64,000 nt of DNA, taken from assembly GCA_900149785.2 (NCBI GenBank), contig FSSI02000018.1, forward strand, positions 1 to 64,000, read 5' to 3'. Under the pieces are notes generated by a model. It worked only from the letters and a program-made list of their open reading frames with translations, was not told the origin of the DNA and made no database searches. How positions within the stretch are numbered: position 1 is the first letter of the stretch; each line of letters begins with the position of its first letter. This document shows, in pieces, positions 8,879-17,637 of the stretch. The position numbers and the translations under genes are program-made. Origin of the DNA: Sodalinema lacuna_A. Lineage in GTDB: Bacteria; Cyanobacteriota; Cyanobacteriia; Cyanobacteriales; Geitlerinemataceae.

Positions 8879-9199
8879 ATGACTGACGCGCAAACCAACC
8901 CCCTCTCACGCACCATTCCCTGTATCTACGTCTGTCAGAACCGCTCCTGTGAACTCAATGGTTCCGCCAAAACCCTACAAGCCTTCCAAGACGCAAATCC
9001 CAAAGGGGTTGTTGTCGAGGGGTGCGGCTGTCTCGGACAATGTAGCACCGGCCCCTCGGTGCGAGTCACCCAAGATGAAACCTGGTATTGGCAAGTTCAG
9101 CCTGAAGATGTCCCCAAAATCCTAGAACAACATCTAAAAGGAGGAGAACCGGTACAAGAAAAACTCAATACCCGCATTCATCTTCAATTTTACACCTAA
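8879..9199 (+). CDS. thioredoxin-like [2Fe-2S] protein
   Basis: A 106-residue protein with the four-cysteine pattern of thioredoxin-fold 2Fe-2S ferredoxins: CQNRSC near the N-terminus and GCGCLGQC in the middle, then a short helix and tail. The same fold is found in NuoE/HoxE-type subunits and in small stand-alone electron carriers of cyanobacteria. It is transcribed divergently from the CBS gene, with a short intergenic gap containing HIP1-like CGATCG sites. Its redox partner cannot be read from the context. Confidence 0.85.
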   Translation: MTDAQTNPLSRTIPCIYVCQNRSCELNGSAKTLQAFQDANPKGVVVEGCGCLGQCSTGPSVRVTQDETWYWQVQPEDVPKILEQHLKGGEPVQEKLNTRIHLQFYT

Positions 9200-9314
9200 T
9201 TAAGCCAGTTTAGATAGGACATTTAAACTGCATACAATACTTGTTTGGTAAGGGACTTAATCAAATTAAGTGTCACCACCAAAGTGTCAAATACTGACAA
9301 AAATCTCGCCAATC

Positions 9315-10652
9315 ATGGTCACAGTCAATACCCCAAAAACGCCCCCTCAATGGCAACTGTTTGAGTGGATCTTCGATCCAACCGGCTACCTGGAACGGAA
9401 CCAGAACCAACTCGGAGAAACCTTTAACGCTCACCTCGGTGTCAACCTCGATGGCTTCGTCTTTGTCAGCCATCCCGACCATGTTCGCACCATTCTATCG
9501 GCCCCAGCTCGTTGTTTTGACGCCGGCCGAGCCAATGGCATTTTAGGACCTCTGGTGGGGGATAACTCCCTGCTGTTGCTTGACGGCGCGGTTCATAAAC
9601 AGCAACGTCAGTTATTGATGCCTTCCTTTCATGGCGATCGCATGGTGACCTATGGCGAGATTATCACCCAGCTCACGCGCCGCGCCATTGACCGCCAACC
9701 CCAGGGCGAGGCGTTTCGGGTGCGATCGCTCACCGAAGAAATCACCATGCGCGTCATCCTCCAAGCCGTCTTTGGCTTAAACCAGGGAGATCAGTACGAA
9801 ACGATGCGCCGCACCATGTCCACCTTCCTGGACATGACCGCCTCCCCCGTCAAATCCAGCTTGCTCTTCCTCAAATCCCTGCAACGGAATCTCGGTCCCT
9901 GGAGTCCCTGGGGGCGCTTTCTGGCCATCCGTAACCAGTTAGACGACCTCCTCTACGCCGAAATTCAGCAACGTCGCCAAGCGTCCCTAGAGGAGCGCCA
10001 AGACATCCTCAGTCTGCTCCTGCTGGCGCGGGATGACGAGGGTCAGGGAATGAGCGATAAGGAACTGCGCGATGAACTGGTGACCCTACTCCTGGCCGGT
10101 CATGAAACCACCGCCACCGCCTTGGCCTGGGCCTTGTATTGGGTCCATCGCGTCGACAGCGTCCGCGATCGCCTCATCGAAGAAATCACAGCCCTCGGCG
10201 AAAACCCCGACCCAATGGCGGTCTTTAAATTGCCCTATCTGACAGCCGTGTGCAACGAAACCCTGCGGATTTATCCCGTGGCCCTGGTGACCTTCCCGCG
10301 CATCGCCAAGGAACCCATCCAAGTCGGCGACCACCAGTTCCCCGCCGAAACGGTCTTGGCCCCTTGTATCTACCTGACCCACCATCGAGAGGACATCTTC
10401 CCTGACTCCCACAGCTTCAAGCCAGAACGCTTCCTAGAGCGTCAATACTCTCCCTATGAGTTCTATCCCTTTGGCGGGGGGAATCGTCGCTGTTTGGGCA
10501 TGGCCCTGGCCATGTATGAACTCAAACTGGCGCTCGCCACCCTAATCACTGAACATAAGTTCACCCTCCCAGACCAGCCGCCAGTGAAACCAGTCCGGCG
10601 GGGAATTACCCTCGCCCCCTCACCGGGACTTTCCCTCGTTAAAACCCGTTAA
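9315..10652 (+). CDS. cytochrome P450, CYP110-like
   Basis: A 445-residue haem monooxygenase from the ATG at 9315; an upstream in-frame start at 9270 would add a 15-residue tail unlike the family. It has the I-helix AGHETT (261-266), the K-helix ExxR (E315-R318), the PERF motif (370-373) and the haem loop FGGGNRRCLG with the ligand Cys393. No membrane anchor is seen, as expected for a soluble bacterial P450. Cyanobacterial CYP110 proteins oxidise alkanes, fatty acids or terpenoids; the substrate here is unknown. The 2Fe-2S gene just upstream could be a redox partner, but this is only positional. Its stop overlaps the convergent ChaN-like gene. Confidence 0.93.
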   Translation: MVTVNTPKTPPQWQLFEWIFDPTGYLERNQNQLGETFNAHLGVNLDGFVFVSHPDHVRTILSAPARCFDAGRANGILGPLVGDNSLLLLDGAVHKQQRQLLMPSFHGDRMVTYGEIITQLTRRAIDRQPQGEAFRVRSLTEEITMRVILQAVFGLNQGDQYETMRRTMSTFLDMTASPVKSSLLFLKSLQRNLGPWSPWGRFLAIRNQLDDLLYAEIQQRRQASLEERQDILSLLLLARDDEGQGMSDKELRDELVTLLLAGHETTATALAWALYWVHRVDSVRDRLIEEITALGENPDPMAVFKLPYLTAVCNETLRIYPVALVTFPRIAKEPIQVGDHQFPAETVLAPCIYLTHHREDIFPDSHSFKPERFLERQYSPYEFYPFGGGNRRCLGMALAMYELKLALATLITEHKFTLPDQPPVKPVRRGITLAPSPGLSLVKTR

Positions 10653-11566
10653 TTGAGGGAGTTGTCAGGCGGTGAGTCAGGCGGTGAGTCCTCGTGATGC
10701 CAGATGATATCAGCCAAAGGACGCTCTGGAGTGGACAACAGATCCCGATCGGGGTCAAAGACAAGGGAGAGTTGTTCAATCTCCTCCAGACGACCCTCCA
10801 GACGACGTTCAACGCGACTGGGGATGCCATCTCCATAGAGAATATGACCCTGTCCAGCGATGACGACCAGGGCTCGTTCCGGGTGGGTTTGTAAAAACTC
10901 AGCCACATGGTAGCTCATGGTTTCATCCCAGAGGATTTGGGCTTTAAAAAAGCTCTCAAAGCCTTCACTGGAGCCATGACCCTCATGATAGCCATCGAAA
11001 ATCTGCCGCAGTCGTTGACGATAGGCTGCATTATCCAGGTCAAACTCGTCGATGGGCGGCAGATCTGACAACCGTTGCGGGGAGAGATTCTCAAATCCGC
11101 CTCGGGCCACCTCCCGTATGGCTTCGATGGGAGCGTTTAAGGCCAACACCGGCAGATTGTGCGCTTTGGCGAAGCGGAGAATCGGGGCGTAGGATTCCCA
11201 GGGAAAGCCCCAGCGTGTCTCAAACTGCGTCCGTTCCAGAAATTCCGCTTCGCTAATTTCTCCGGCCAGATATTGGTCAATATAGCTCTGTTGCGGCCGT
11301 TCAAACATCTCCAAGCCGATCGCCAGTTGCGGGTTTTGGGCATACCAGCGTTGCAGAATCGCCAGTTGTGCGGCCTGATCCTGGGGGCGATTGTGGACTT
11401 CCCCGAGATAGAGGACTTGTACCCCCTCTAGGCGAGTGAACAAATCCTCTTGACTGAGAACTTCCTCCTGAGTGGGTTCTCGCAGAACTTGCGCCCAGGT
11501 GGGGGTTCCCCAACAGAGCCACAGGCCTAATAAACAGACAGACAGTCGAAGGGTTGGCGATCGCAT
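10649..11566 (-). CDS. ChaN/Tiki-superfamily (haem-binding uptake) protein, exported
   Basis: 305 residues with an N-terminal signal peptide (LSVCLLGLWLCWGTPTWA). The body has the ChaN pattern VLYLGEVHNRPQDQAAQ, then IGLEMFERPQQ, followed by VLALNAP and VIAGQGHILYGDGIP. ChaN of Campylobacter binds stacked haems at the outer membrane; the wider Tiki fold contains metal-dependent proteases, so haem binding is not certain here. It faces the P450 gene convergently and their stop codons interlock in TTAA. Periplasmic location is inferred from the signal peptide. Confidence 0.85.
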   Translation of the reverse strand: MRSPTLRLSVCLLGLWLCWGTPTWAQVLREPTQEEVLSQEDLFTRLEGVQVLYLGEVHNRPQDQAAQLAILQRWYAQNPQLAIGLEMFERPQQSYIDQYLAGEISEAEFLERTQFETRWGFPWESYAPILRFAKAHNLPVLALNAPIEAIREVARGGFENLSPQRLSDLPPIDEFDLDNAAYRQRLRQIFDGYHEGHGSSEGFESFFKAQILWDETMSYHVAEFLQTHPERALVVIAGQGHILYGDGIPSRVERRLEGRLEEIEQLSLVFDPDRDLLSTPERPLADIIWHHEDSPPDSPPDNSLN

Positions 11567-11586
11567 GGTCGATTAGGGTCTTATGT

Positions 11587-11988
11587 TTAATCTTGATCTT
11601 GTAGCAAGATGGCGGTGGTGCTGGCAACTCGGCGACGGGTTTCACTCATATAACCGCCGCGTAGGGTGAGGACGGCGATGAGGAGGCCGAGTAGGCCTAA
11701 TACTGTATCCGCCACGGCGACGCTGGCCAGGGCCGCAAACCACGTTAATCCTAAGCGGTGAACCCACCAGACGGCGATCGCTTGCAAGAGTCCGGTTCCC
11801 ATCGCCAACAAGCCAATTCCAATCGAGGCCGCAACAATCCCGAGCAGCAGTCGCCGTTGTTCCCGAGCGGCTTCTCGCTGAGCAATATCGAGGTGCAGTT
11901 CTAGGAGAATCTTCAGGAGGCCTAAACTGCGGCGAACATAGGTTTCGACCTCAGAGCGGAGGCTGTCTCTCTCATTTGCGATCGCCAC
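11587..11988 (-). CDS. phage-holin-family (holin 3_6-like) membrane protein
   Basis: About 133 residues. Two adjacent GTG codons (11991, 11988) could start it; the one at 11988 sits 5 bp after GGAGG and is preferred. The N-terminal third is an amphipathic charged helix, followed by two membrane helices (LLLGIVAASIGIGLLAMGTGLL and SVAVADTVLGLLGLLIAVLTL) and a polar tail. This is the layout of PF07332-type proteins, called phage holin family but common in chromosomes, where the function is unknown. It overlaps the end of the upstream DUF883-like gene, so the two are coupled. Nothing else phage-like is nearby. Confidence 0.75.
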   Translation of the reverse strand: MAIANERDSLRSEVETYVRRSLGLLKILLELHLDIAQREAAREQRRLLLGIVAASIGIGLLAMGTGLLQAIAVWWVHRLGLTWFAALASVAVADTVLGLLGLLIAVLTLRGGYMSETRRRVASTTAILLQDQD

Positions 11989-12556
11989 CACTTCCTCCCA
12001 CGAACAGTCCTAACAAGAAACCAATCCCCAACGCGGTTAAAATCGAGGCCCCTAAGTTGCGTTTGGCCTGAGATTTTACCTCCGGTAAGACATCAGCTTT
12101 GACGCGTTCAACGAGCTGTTCGGTGCGTCGCTCCAATAAGTCCAAGACATCATCAATACTGGGACTGGGGGGATGTTCCTCGTCTGGGTTGTCCTTATCC
12201 TTGTTGGGAGAGTGGTTTGAGGACTGGCTCGGAGCTTGACTCGGGGTTTGCTGTAAGGCCGTTTGCTGGTGTTCCCGGCGTTCCCAGGTGAGGCTCAGGG
12301 AATGCAGTTCGGCGAGCTGAGCCTGAATTAAGGTTTTGGTGTGATCCGTGGCGGCGGCGATGAGATCCACGGCTAAGTCTAAATCCCCGTCTGTGGCCAT
12401 TAACTCCTCGCGATCGAGGTTAGTCCATTCCTGAGTGATCAGAGGAAGCAGTTGCTCAAATTGTGTTTTGAACGGTTCAGGTGAGAGCCGTTTCGGGGCG
12501 ATCGCGATGCCGTTGTTTGCCGAGGTGGTCTCGGTCTCAACTTGTGTCTCTGCCAT
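11972..12556 (-). CDS. DUF883-like membrane-anchored stress protein
   Basis: 194 residues. A polar N-terminal region with acidic and Gln/Ser/Pro-rich segments (SQAPSQSSNHSPNKDKDN) leads into a charged helix (DDVLDLLERRTEQLVERVKADV) and a C-terminal glycine-rich membrane helix (LTALGIGFLLGLFVGGSGG). Together with the overlapping holin-family gene this resembles the DUF883 (ElaB/YqjD-like) plus holin 3_6 pairing seen in many bacteria. In E. coli such proteins bind ribosomes at the membrane in stationary phase; transfer of this role to the present protein is inference. Confidence 0.6.
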   Translation of the reverse strand: MAETQVETETTSANNGIAIAPKRLSPEPFKTQFEQLLPLITQEWTNLDREELMATDGDLDLAVDLIAAATDHTKTLIQAQLAELHSLSLTWERREHQQTALQQTPSQAPSQSSNHSPNKDKDNPDEEHPPSPSIDDVLDLLERRTEQLVERVKADVLPEVKSQAKRNLGASILTALGIGFLLGLFVGGSGGDRK

Positions 12557-12623
12557 AGGGATTATTAAATAGCGATTTTTGAATAAAGAGAGTGCAACTT
12601 TCTTTTAATGTATCGCAACTCCC

Positions 12624-13334
12624 TCAATCCACGGCCGGCTCATCGACGAACTTATACCCCACCCCGACAACGGTTTTCACAAACTGAGGTTGGGTGGGAT
12701 CGACTTCGACTTTTTTACGCAATCGGGCCACATGAGTATCCACCACCCGCTCATCGCCAAAAAAGTCATTTCCCCAGAGGCGATCGATCAGTTGACTGCG
12801 ACTCCACACTCGGCCGGGGTAACTCATCAGGGTTGAGAGCAGATTAAACTCCAACGCCGTTAAATCCAGGGGTTCAGGAGACTCACCCAGGTAGCGGCTG
12901 GCGGTATGGCGATCGAGGTTGAGGGTAAAGTGAGCGGTGCGGTGTATATTTTCCTGGCCCCCTTGACGTAAACTACGCCGTAGCAAGGCTCGCACCCGCG
13001 CCACTAATTCCCGAGGGCTAAAGGGTTTCACTAGATAGTCATCGGCCCCGGTTGATAGTCCAATGACGCGATCGATTTCTTCTCCTTTGGCCGTCAACAT
13101 GAGGATATAGGGGTCTTTATCTCCCGGTTGTTGACGAATGCGGGCGCAAACTTCTAAGCCGTCGAGGCCGGGGAGCATTAAATCTAAGACAATTAGATCT
13201 GGATTATAGTGACGAAACGCCTCGATCGCGGTTAAACCATCGGCGGCTTGCTGACAGTTAAAGCCTTCGGGTTCGAGGGTTTGTTGCAACAATTGGGCAA
13301 TTTCGCGGTCATCTTCAACAATTAAAATGTTCAT
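12624..13334 (-). CDS. OmpR/PhoB-type response regulator
   Basis: 236 residues from the ATG at 13334; the longer frame needs a GTG at 13340. The receiver domain has the acidic pocket EDD (7-9), the phospho-acceptor D51 in LIVLDLMLPGLDG, and the conserved LTAK and LVKPFSPRELVARV. The C-terminal winged-helix DNA-binding domain ends VKTVVGVGYKFVDE, with the recognition-helix region VVDTHVARLRKKVE. No sensor kinase gene is adjacent, so it is an orphan in this window. Targets are unknown. It lies upstream of the DUF883-like gene on the same strand. Confidence 0.93.
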   Translation of the reverse strand: MNILIVEDDREIAQLLQQTLEPEGFNCQQAADGLTAIEAFRHYNPDLIVLDLMLPGLDGLEVCARIRQQPGDKDPYILMLTAKGEEIDRVIGLSTGADDYLVKPFSPRELVARVRALLRRSLRQGGQENIHRTAHFTLNLDRHTASRYLGESPEPLDLTALEFNLLSTLMSYPGRVWSRSQLIDRLWGNDFFGDERVVDTHVARLRKKVEVDPTQPQFVKTVVGVGYKFVDEPAVD

Positions 13335-13368
13335 TGGCACTCTCAGGAAACGTCTCAGGGATCTAGTA

Positions 13369-13857
13369 TCAAGGATCGCGGGTTTTGAGATGAGGGGGAT
13401 GACACCTTGGCTGTTGCTGTCGCAATTCTGAGCGAATTGTCATGAGAATCCGTCCCAGGTGGTTCTGGCCAGATCCATCAGCGCCACAGCCCCAAAAGTA
13501 GTCCACCGGGGAGTTTTCGATGAGTTCTTCCTCTCCAGTATTGAGGAGTATCTGTTGGATATCGAGATGGCTGAGAAACTTAACGGTGACGGCCTCGTAC
13601 ATCAGTTGGGGTTTAATCTGATTCCAGTTGGGCCGAGGTTGACGACGGCGATCGCGGCCGAGGCGGGCCGCGGCTTCGGGACTGGGGGCCTGGCGAATCA
13701 CCGCCATTAGGGGTTCATCGAGGGTTCCTAGGAATTTATGGGCTTGATAGTAATGTTCGACGGTGGGCCAATGTTGGCCCCCTAAGGTGATGGGGTGGTG
13801 GGAGAAGTTGGAAAAGCAGCCGTAGTCGTCATCCGCTTTGTAAAAGTAAATCGTCAT
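13369..13857 (-). CDS. NADAR-family protein (YbiA-like)
   Basis: 162 residues carrying the NADAR signature: CFSNFSHHPITLGGQHWPTVEHYYQAHKF at the N-terminus and ENSPVDYFWGCGADGSGQNHLGRILMTIR near the C-terminus, where the family's W-G-x-G and N-x-L-G-x-x-L-M-x-x-R elements are recognisable. NADAR proteins are N-glycosidases acting on riboflavin-pathway intermediates (YbiA) or on ADP-ribosylated targets; some reverse DarT-type nucleic-acid ADP-ribosylation. No darT-like gene was seen next to it, so metabolite damage control is the simpler reading. It is 34 bp upstream of the response regulator on the same strand. Confidence 0.9.
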   Translation of the reverse strand: MTIYFYKADDDYGCFSNFSHHPITLGGQHWPTVEHYYQAHKFLGTLDEPLMAVIRQAPSPEAAARLGRDRRRQPRPNWNQIKPQLMYEAVTVKFLSHLDIQQILLNTGEEELIENSPVDYFWGCGADGSGQNHLGRILMTIRSELRQQQPRCHPPHLKTRDP

Positions 13858-13890
13858 GAGGGTTCGGGAACCGTACGCTTGGAGTCCATG

Positions 13891-13923
13891 AGCGGGTTGG
13901 GTTAGCGGGTTGGGTTAGCGGGG
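13891..13923. repeat. short 13-bp direct repeat at the 3' end of the dehydrogenase gene
   Basis: AGCGGGTTGGGTT occurs twice in tandem and is followed by a partial third AGCGGG. The dehydrogenase stop codon lies within it. Confidence 0.6.
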
Positions 13924-14964
13924 ATACACCAAAATTTTACGACTGTCGCTGTTGGGATGTTGGGCTTGTTCGATTTTTTGAGGGAGATCGATGAGGGGGA
14001 TGCGATCGCTGATGGTGGTTTCGAGGGGAAGATGATGATCGAAGAGATAGGTGAGGCTGCGTTGCTGTTGTCGCGGTGAGAGGCCCGAACAGCCGAGTAG
14101 GTCAATTTGGCGGCGGGCAAAGGCGAGGGGATCAAGGGGAACCGGTAGGGGATCGGCGAAATCCGTCAAACACAGCAGTTTTCCTCCCGGCCGAGTACCA
14201 TCGAGGGCGTGCATGACATCCCAGCCTCGGGGTTCCGTGAGTAGGGCCGCGTCAACGCCTTCGCCGTCGGTAAAGGCCCGGACTTTGGTATGGAGATCCT
14301 CGCTATTACTGTTAAAGGCCGCCTTGGCCCCTAAGTCGAGGGCTGCGTCGAGGCGTTGGGGAGAGCGATCGCTCACCAGGGGATGGAGGCCCAGTCGTTG
14401 GGCCAGCAGAACGGCGATCGCCCCGAGGGAACCGGCCCCTAAAATCCAAATCTGTTGTTCAGGTTCGAGCCGCAGCCGGGCGAAACTATGCAATAGGCTA
14501 TTGATCGGTTGCAAAAAACAGGCCCGATCAAAGGTAATATGTCCCGGCAGGGCTATGAGACCCCCATGTTTGACTAAATGTTCGGGAACTTTAACAAATT
14601 CGGCAAAGCCGCCACCACTGGCTGTTAAGCCGGCGCTGGTGGTATGGGCCTGATAGGTGCGACAGGCGGAAAAACGGTCTTCTAGGCAGGCCAGACAGCG
14701 CATACAGGGAACATGAGCCAGGGTAGCCACCCGTTGTCCGACGCGCCAACCACTCACGTGGTCCCCTACTTCGGCGATGGTTCCGGCAATTTCTCGCCCT
14801 AACACGAGGGGTTGTTCGAGTTCAGGGACTTGCAGACGATGGAGATCTAGGGGAGATAGGCCCACGGCCTTGACTTCGATGATGACATCTCCCGCATCGG
14901 CGGTCGGTTGGGGAAGGTCTTGATACTGTAGACCCCCTTGACCGTGAAACACTTGTGCTTTCAT
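13915..14964 (-). CDS. zinc-dependent alcohol dehydrogenase (MDR family)
   Basis: 349 residues of the medium-chain dehydrogenase/reductase superfamily. It shows the GroES-like N-terminal domain with LGREIAGTIAEVG, the structural-zinc cysteines CMRCLACLEDRFSAC, and a Rossmann domain with VIILGAGSLGAIAV-type loop (WILGAGSLGA). A Zn-ligand of the catalytic site is less clear because the usual Cys in the GxCGTD region is replaced by GLSPLDLHRL; this makes oxidation of a classical alcohol substrate uncertain. The 3' end abuts a short GGGTTAGCGGGTTGG direct repeat. Substrate unknown. Confidence 0.85.
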   Translation of the reverse strand: MKAQVFHGQGGLQYQDLPQPTADAGDVIIEVKAVGLSPLDLHRLQVPELEQPLVLGREIAGTIAEVGDHVSGWRVGQRVATLAHVPCMRCLACLEDRFSACRTYQAHTTSAGLTASGGGFAEFVKVPEHLVKHGGLIALPGHITFDRACFLQPINSLLHSFARLRLEPEQQIWILGAGSLGAIAVLLAQRLGLHPLVSDRSPQRLDAALDLGAKAAFNSNSEDLHTKVRAFTDGEGVDAALLTEPRGWDVMHALDGTRPGGKLLCLTDFADPLPVPLDPLAFARRQIDLLGCSGLSPRQQQRSLTYLFDHHLPLETTISDRIPLIDLPQKIEQAQHPNSDSRKILVYPR

Positions 14965-15178
14965 GGTGTTTGGCTCACTCCCCCAGGCTGACCGGCACGA
15001 CCAACGGGAGGGGTTCAGGCTGGTTCTGCGACTCTATCTTACCCTGTGCTTGGGCTGAACTGGGTCTCTCGGCTGGGGCTGGCCGGCCCGATTCGAGTCA
15101 ATCTCTTTAAGGGTGAAAACCGAATACGTTACAATTTGTAAACTAATCGTCAGTGCTTGTAAAAAAAGTTAACCTCCC

Positions 15179-16105
15179 ATGAAGCATCTCAGAATCGCCG
15201 AACGCGCCTGCTTGGGCATTCATATCCTCTCAATGGCGTTTGGGCTAGCGGGACTGCTGCTGGTTCTCCCAAATCCTGAGTTTATTGCCGGGTTATCGCC
15301 CCTAGGACTGCACGCCTTTAGCTGGGGCATGAGCCAAGGGGGTGTTAGCTACATTATCCTTGGGGCGATCGCCGTCGGGCTATTTGCCTACCGCACTCTT
15401 GGCTTAAAACCGCTCCTGGCCTTCTTTATACCCTCATTTTTCCTCTCGCTCAGTAGTGAACTCATCGGAACCAGCACCGGCTTTCCGTTTGGGGCCTACC
15501 ATTACCTCAGCGGCTTGGGATACAAGGTGGCGGGGTTAGTTCCCTTCACGATTCCCCTGTCTTGGTTCTATATGGGGTTTGTCTGCTTTGTGTTAGCCAC
15601 CGCCGCGATGGAGGCGACACCTTTGGTTCGTTGGCAACGTCAAATTGCTGCGATTTCGCTCGGGGCGATTCTGTTGACGGCCTGGGATTTAGTCTTAGAT
15701 CCGGCGATGAGTCAAACCCCCTATCCCTTCTGGGCCTTTGAAGAGGTGGGCAGCTTCTTTGGGATGCCCTACCGCAATATCGCCGGTTGGATTGGTACGG
15801 GGGTGGTCTATATGACCGTGGCTACGGCGTTGCAGAATGGCAAACAGTTTCTGCTGCCTCGTCGTGAGTTGCGTTTACCTGTTGCTGTCTATCTGGTGAA
15901 TTTCATCTTTGGGGCCAGTATCACCTTAGTGCTGTTGGATGCTCAGTTTACGGTTCCTACCCTGCTGAGTACCCTCTTTGGTGTGGTTCCGGCGTTACTC
16001 TGTTGGCGACTCGCACCCATAGCGGTGTCTGACGGCAACGAGGACGACACGATCGCCGCTGAGGGAGGCATGGACCTACCGGCTCTCGAAACGGCCGCGA
16101 AATAA
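15179..16105 (+). CDS. cruF: gamma-carotene 1'-hydroxylase CruF
   Basis: 308 residues, about seven to eight membrane helices, of the carotenoid 1,2-hydratase type. CruF hydrates the psi end of carotenoids on the way to myxoxanthophylls (myxol glycosides). Family-typical stretches are SSELIGTSTGFPFGAYHYLSGLG, PFTIPLSWFYMGFV and TAWDLVLDPAMSQTPYPFWAFEE. The ATG at 15179 follows an A-rich leader. It is directly followed by cruG, the usual partner, 66 bp downstream. The product acts in the membrane. The pairing makes the assignment strong. Confidence 0.9.
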   Translation: MKHLRIAERACLGIHILSMAFGLAGLLLVLPNPEFIAGLSPLGLHAFSWGMSQGGVSYIILGAIAVGLFAYRTLGLKPLLAFFIPSFFLSLSSELIGTSTGFPFGAYHYLSGLGYKVAGLVPFTIPLSWFYMGFVCFVLATAAMEATPLVRWQRQIAAISLGAILLTAWDLVLDPAMSQTPYPFWAFEEVGSFFGMPYRNIAGWIGTGVVYMTVATALQNGKQFLLPRRELRLPVAVYLVNFIFGASITLVLLDAQFTVPTLLSTLFGVVPALLCWRLAPIAVSDGNEDDTIAAEGGMDLPALETAAK

Positions 16106-16171
16106 GCCCGAGACTGCCGTTCTGGGCCAGTTTTTCTGGCCCCCACTTGCCGTTTGGGGTCTCTTGTTGCC

Positions 16172-17470
16172 ATGATGGAAGCTTTGCCGCCACTCCTGGG
16201 CGATCGCGTCCCCAAACTCGCAAGATTCATGGATAGTCTGATTTTCATCCTGTTACTGCTTCAGCTGCCGGCTGTGGCCATTTGGCTGTCTCGCCTGGCC
16301 TCGGGGCCAACCCGTAAGCCGCCCCTGACCCCGAAAACCCTACTCGGCGATCGCCTGGGGGCCGTCGGGGTCATGGTTCCGACTCTCAATGAGGTGCATC
16401 GCCTCACGCCCTGTCTAACGGGGTTAACGCGCCAGGCCCATGAGGTGCGCTCAATTGTGGTGGTGGATAGTCGCTCTCAGGATGGAACTCAGGAATTGGT
16501 AAAATCCTTTGCTGAGCGAGATCCTCGGGTGCGGTTGCTTGAGGATGACCCTCTGCCGACGAATTGGGTGGGCCGGCCCTGGGCGTTGCACAATGGCTAT
16601 CGCTATTTTTGCGCGGAAGATGGCGCGGAAGATCTCGACTCTGAGGCGATGGAGTCGAGTCCAGAGAAACCCCGATTAGCGCCAGTGGAGTGGATTTTAG
16701 GGATTGATGCCGATACTCAACCTCAACCGGGTTTGGTGGCCAGTTTGTTAGCCGAAGCCGAAACAGAAGGCTATGATTTGGTCTCTCTCTCGCCGCGCTT
16801 TATTTTGAAATATCCCGGTGAGTTGTTGTTGCAACCGGCGTTGTTGATGACGCTCCTCTATCGCTTTGGCCCCACGGGTAGCCCCAGTCCCTCCCCGGAA
16901 CGGGTGATGGCCAATGGTCAATGTCTGTTGGTGCGGCGGTCGGTGTTGCAGGCCATTGATGGCTATGACTGCGCTCGGCGATCGTTTTGTGATGATGTCA
17001 CCTTGGCGCGAGAGGTGGCCCGGCGAGGCTATCGGGTGGCCTTTTGGGATGGTTGTCAGTTGCTGAAGGTGCGAATGTACGATGGGGCGGCCGAAACTTG
17101 GCGCGAGTGGGGGCGATCGCTCGATCTCAAAGATGCCTCCTCCTGGGGACAGACTTGGAGTGATGTTTGGCTGCTCTGGATGCTGCAAGGACTGCCCTTA
17201 CCACTGCTGTTGGGGTCCGCCTTCGTTTCTCTGCCTGCGACTCCCCTGACGGCGGTTTGGCTGGGGGTGAATGGTCTGTTAGTGCTGATTCGTGTGGCGT
17301 TGGGTTGGGCGATCGCCTCGTCTTATGATCGCACTCAGGCTCAGGGAGCGTGGCTGTTTTGGCTCTCCCCTCTAGCGGATCCCCTGGCGGCCCTGCGGAT
17401 TTCCCTCTCGGCGCTGCATCGACCCACCCACTGGCGAGGACGGGTTTATAGCCAAAATTGGTCTAAATAG
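16172..17470 (+). CDS. cruG: 2'-O-glycosyltransferase CruG (myxoxanthophyll synthesis)
   Basis: About 432 residues from the ATG at 16172; a TTG at 16154 or the ATG at 16229 are possible alternatives. An N-terminal membrane helix is followed by a GT2-type domain with VMVPTLNE, VVVDSRSQDGT, the acidic DxD-like GIDADTQ and YDCARRSFCDDVTLAREVARRGYRVAF. Two C-terminal hydrophobic helices complete a membrane glycosyltransferase. CruG adds the sugar to the 2'-hydroxyl of myxol made by CruF. The adjacent cruF gene supports this. Which sugar is used cannot be read from sequence. Confidence 0.88.
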   Translation: MMEALPPLLGDRVPKLARFMDSLIFILLLLQLPAVAIWLSRLASGPTRKPPLTPKTLLGDRLGAVGVMVPTLNEVHRLTPCLTGLTRQAHEVRSIVVVDSRSQDGTQELVKSFAERDPRVRLLEDDPLPTNWVGRPWALHNGYRYFCAEDGAEDLDSEAMESSPEKPRLAPVEWILGIDADTQPQPGLVASLLAEAETEGYDLVSLSPRFILKYPGELLLQPALLMTLLYRFGPTGSPSPSPERVMANGQCLLVRRSVLQAIDGYDCARRSFCDDVTLAREVARRGYRVAFWDGCQLLKVRMYDGAAETWREWGRSLDLKDASSWGQTWSDVWLLWMLQGLPLPLLLGSAFVSLPATPLTAVWLGVNGLLVLIRVALGWAIASSYDRTQAQGAWLFWLSPLADPLAALRISLSALHRPTHWRGRVYSQNWSK

Positions 17471-17490
17471 GACAAAAAACGGGGGACAAG

Positions 17491-17538
17491 AAGGCAATAG
17501 GCAAATAGGCAATAGGCAATAGGCAATAGGCAATAGGA
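17491..17538. repeat. heptamer array, AGGCAAT units
   Basis: A run of about six AGGCAAT units, one with an extra A, occupies the space between cruG and the hydroxylase gene. It belongs to the same 7-bp repeat family as the arrays near 35600, 36550, 39517, 42906 and 55210. Confidence 0.85.
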
Positions 17539-17637
17539 AGATTCTCTAGCTAACTTAGAGCATCAATCAGGCAATCTTCGATTGCTATATAATACGAACA
17601 ACGATGCTTAACATTTGGTTACATTGGTCATTGATTT

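Noticed and set aside
11587..12556. Possible prophage, because of the phage-holin-family gene
   Set aside because: No other phage gene nearby. Holin 3_6-type genes with a DUF883-like partner are ordinary chromosomal pairs.
17491..17538. CRISPR-like array in short repeats
   Set aside because: Units are 7 bp with no spacers; no cas gene in the window.
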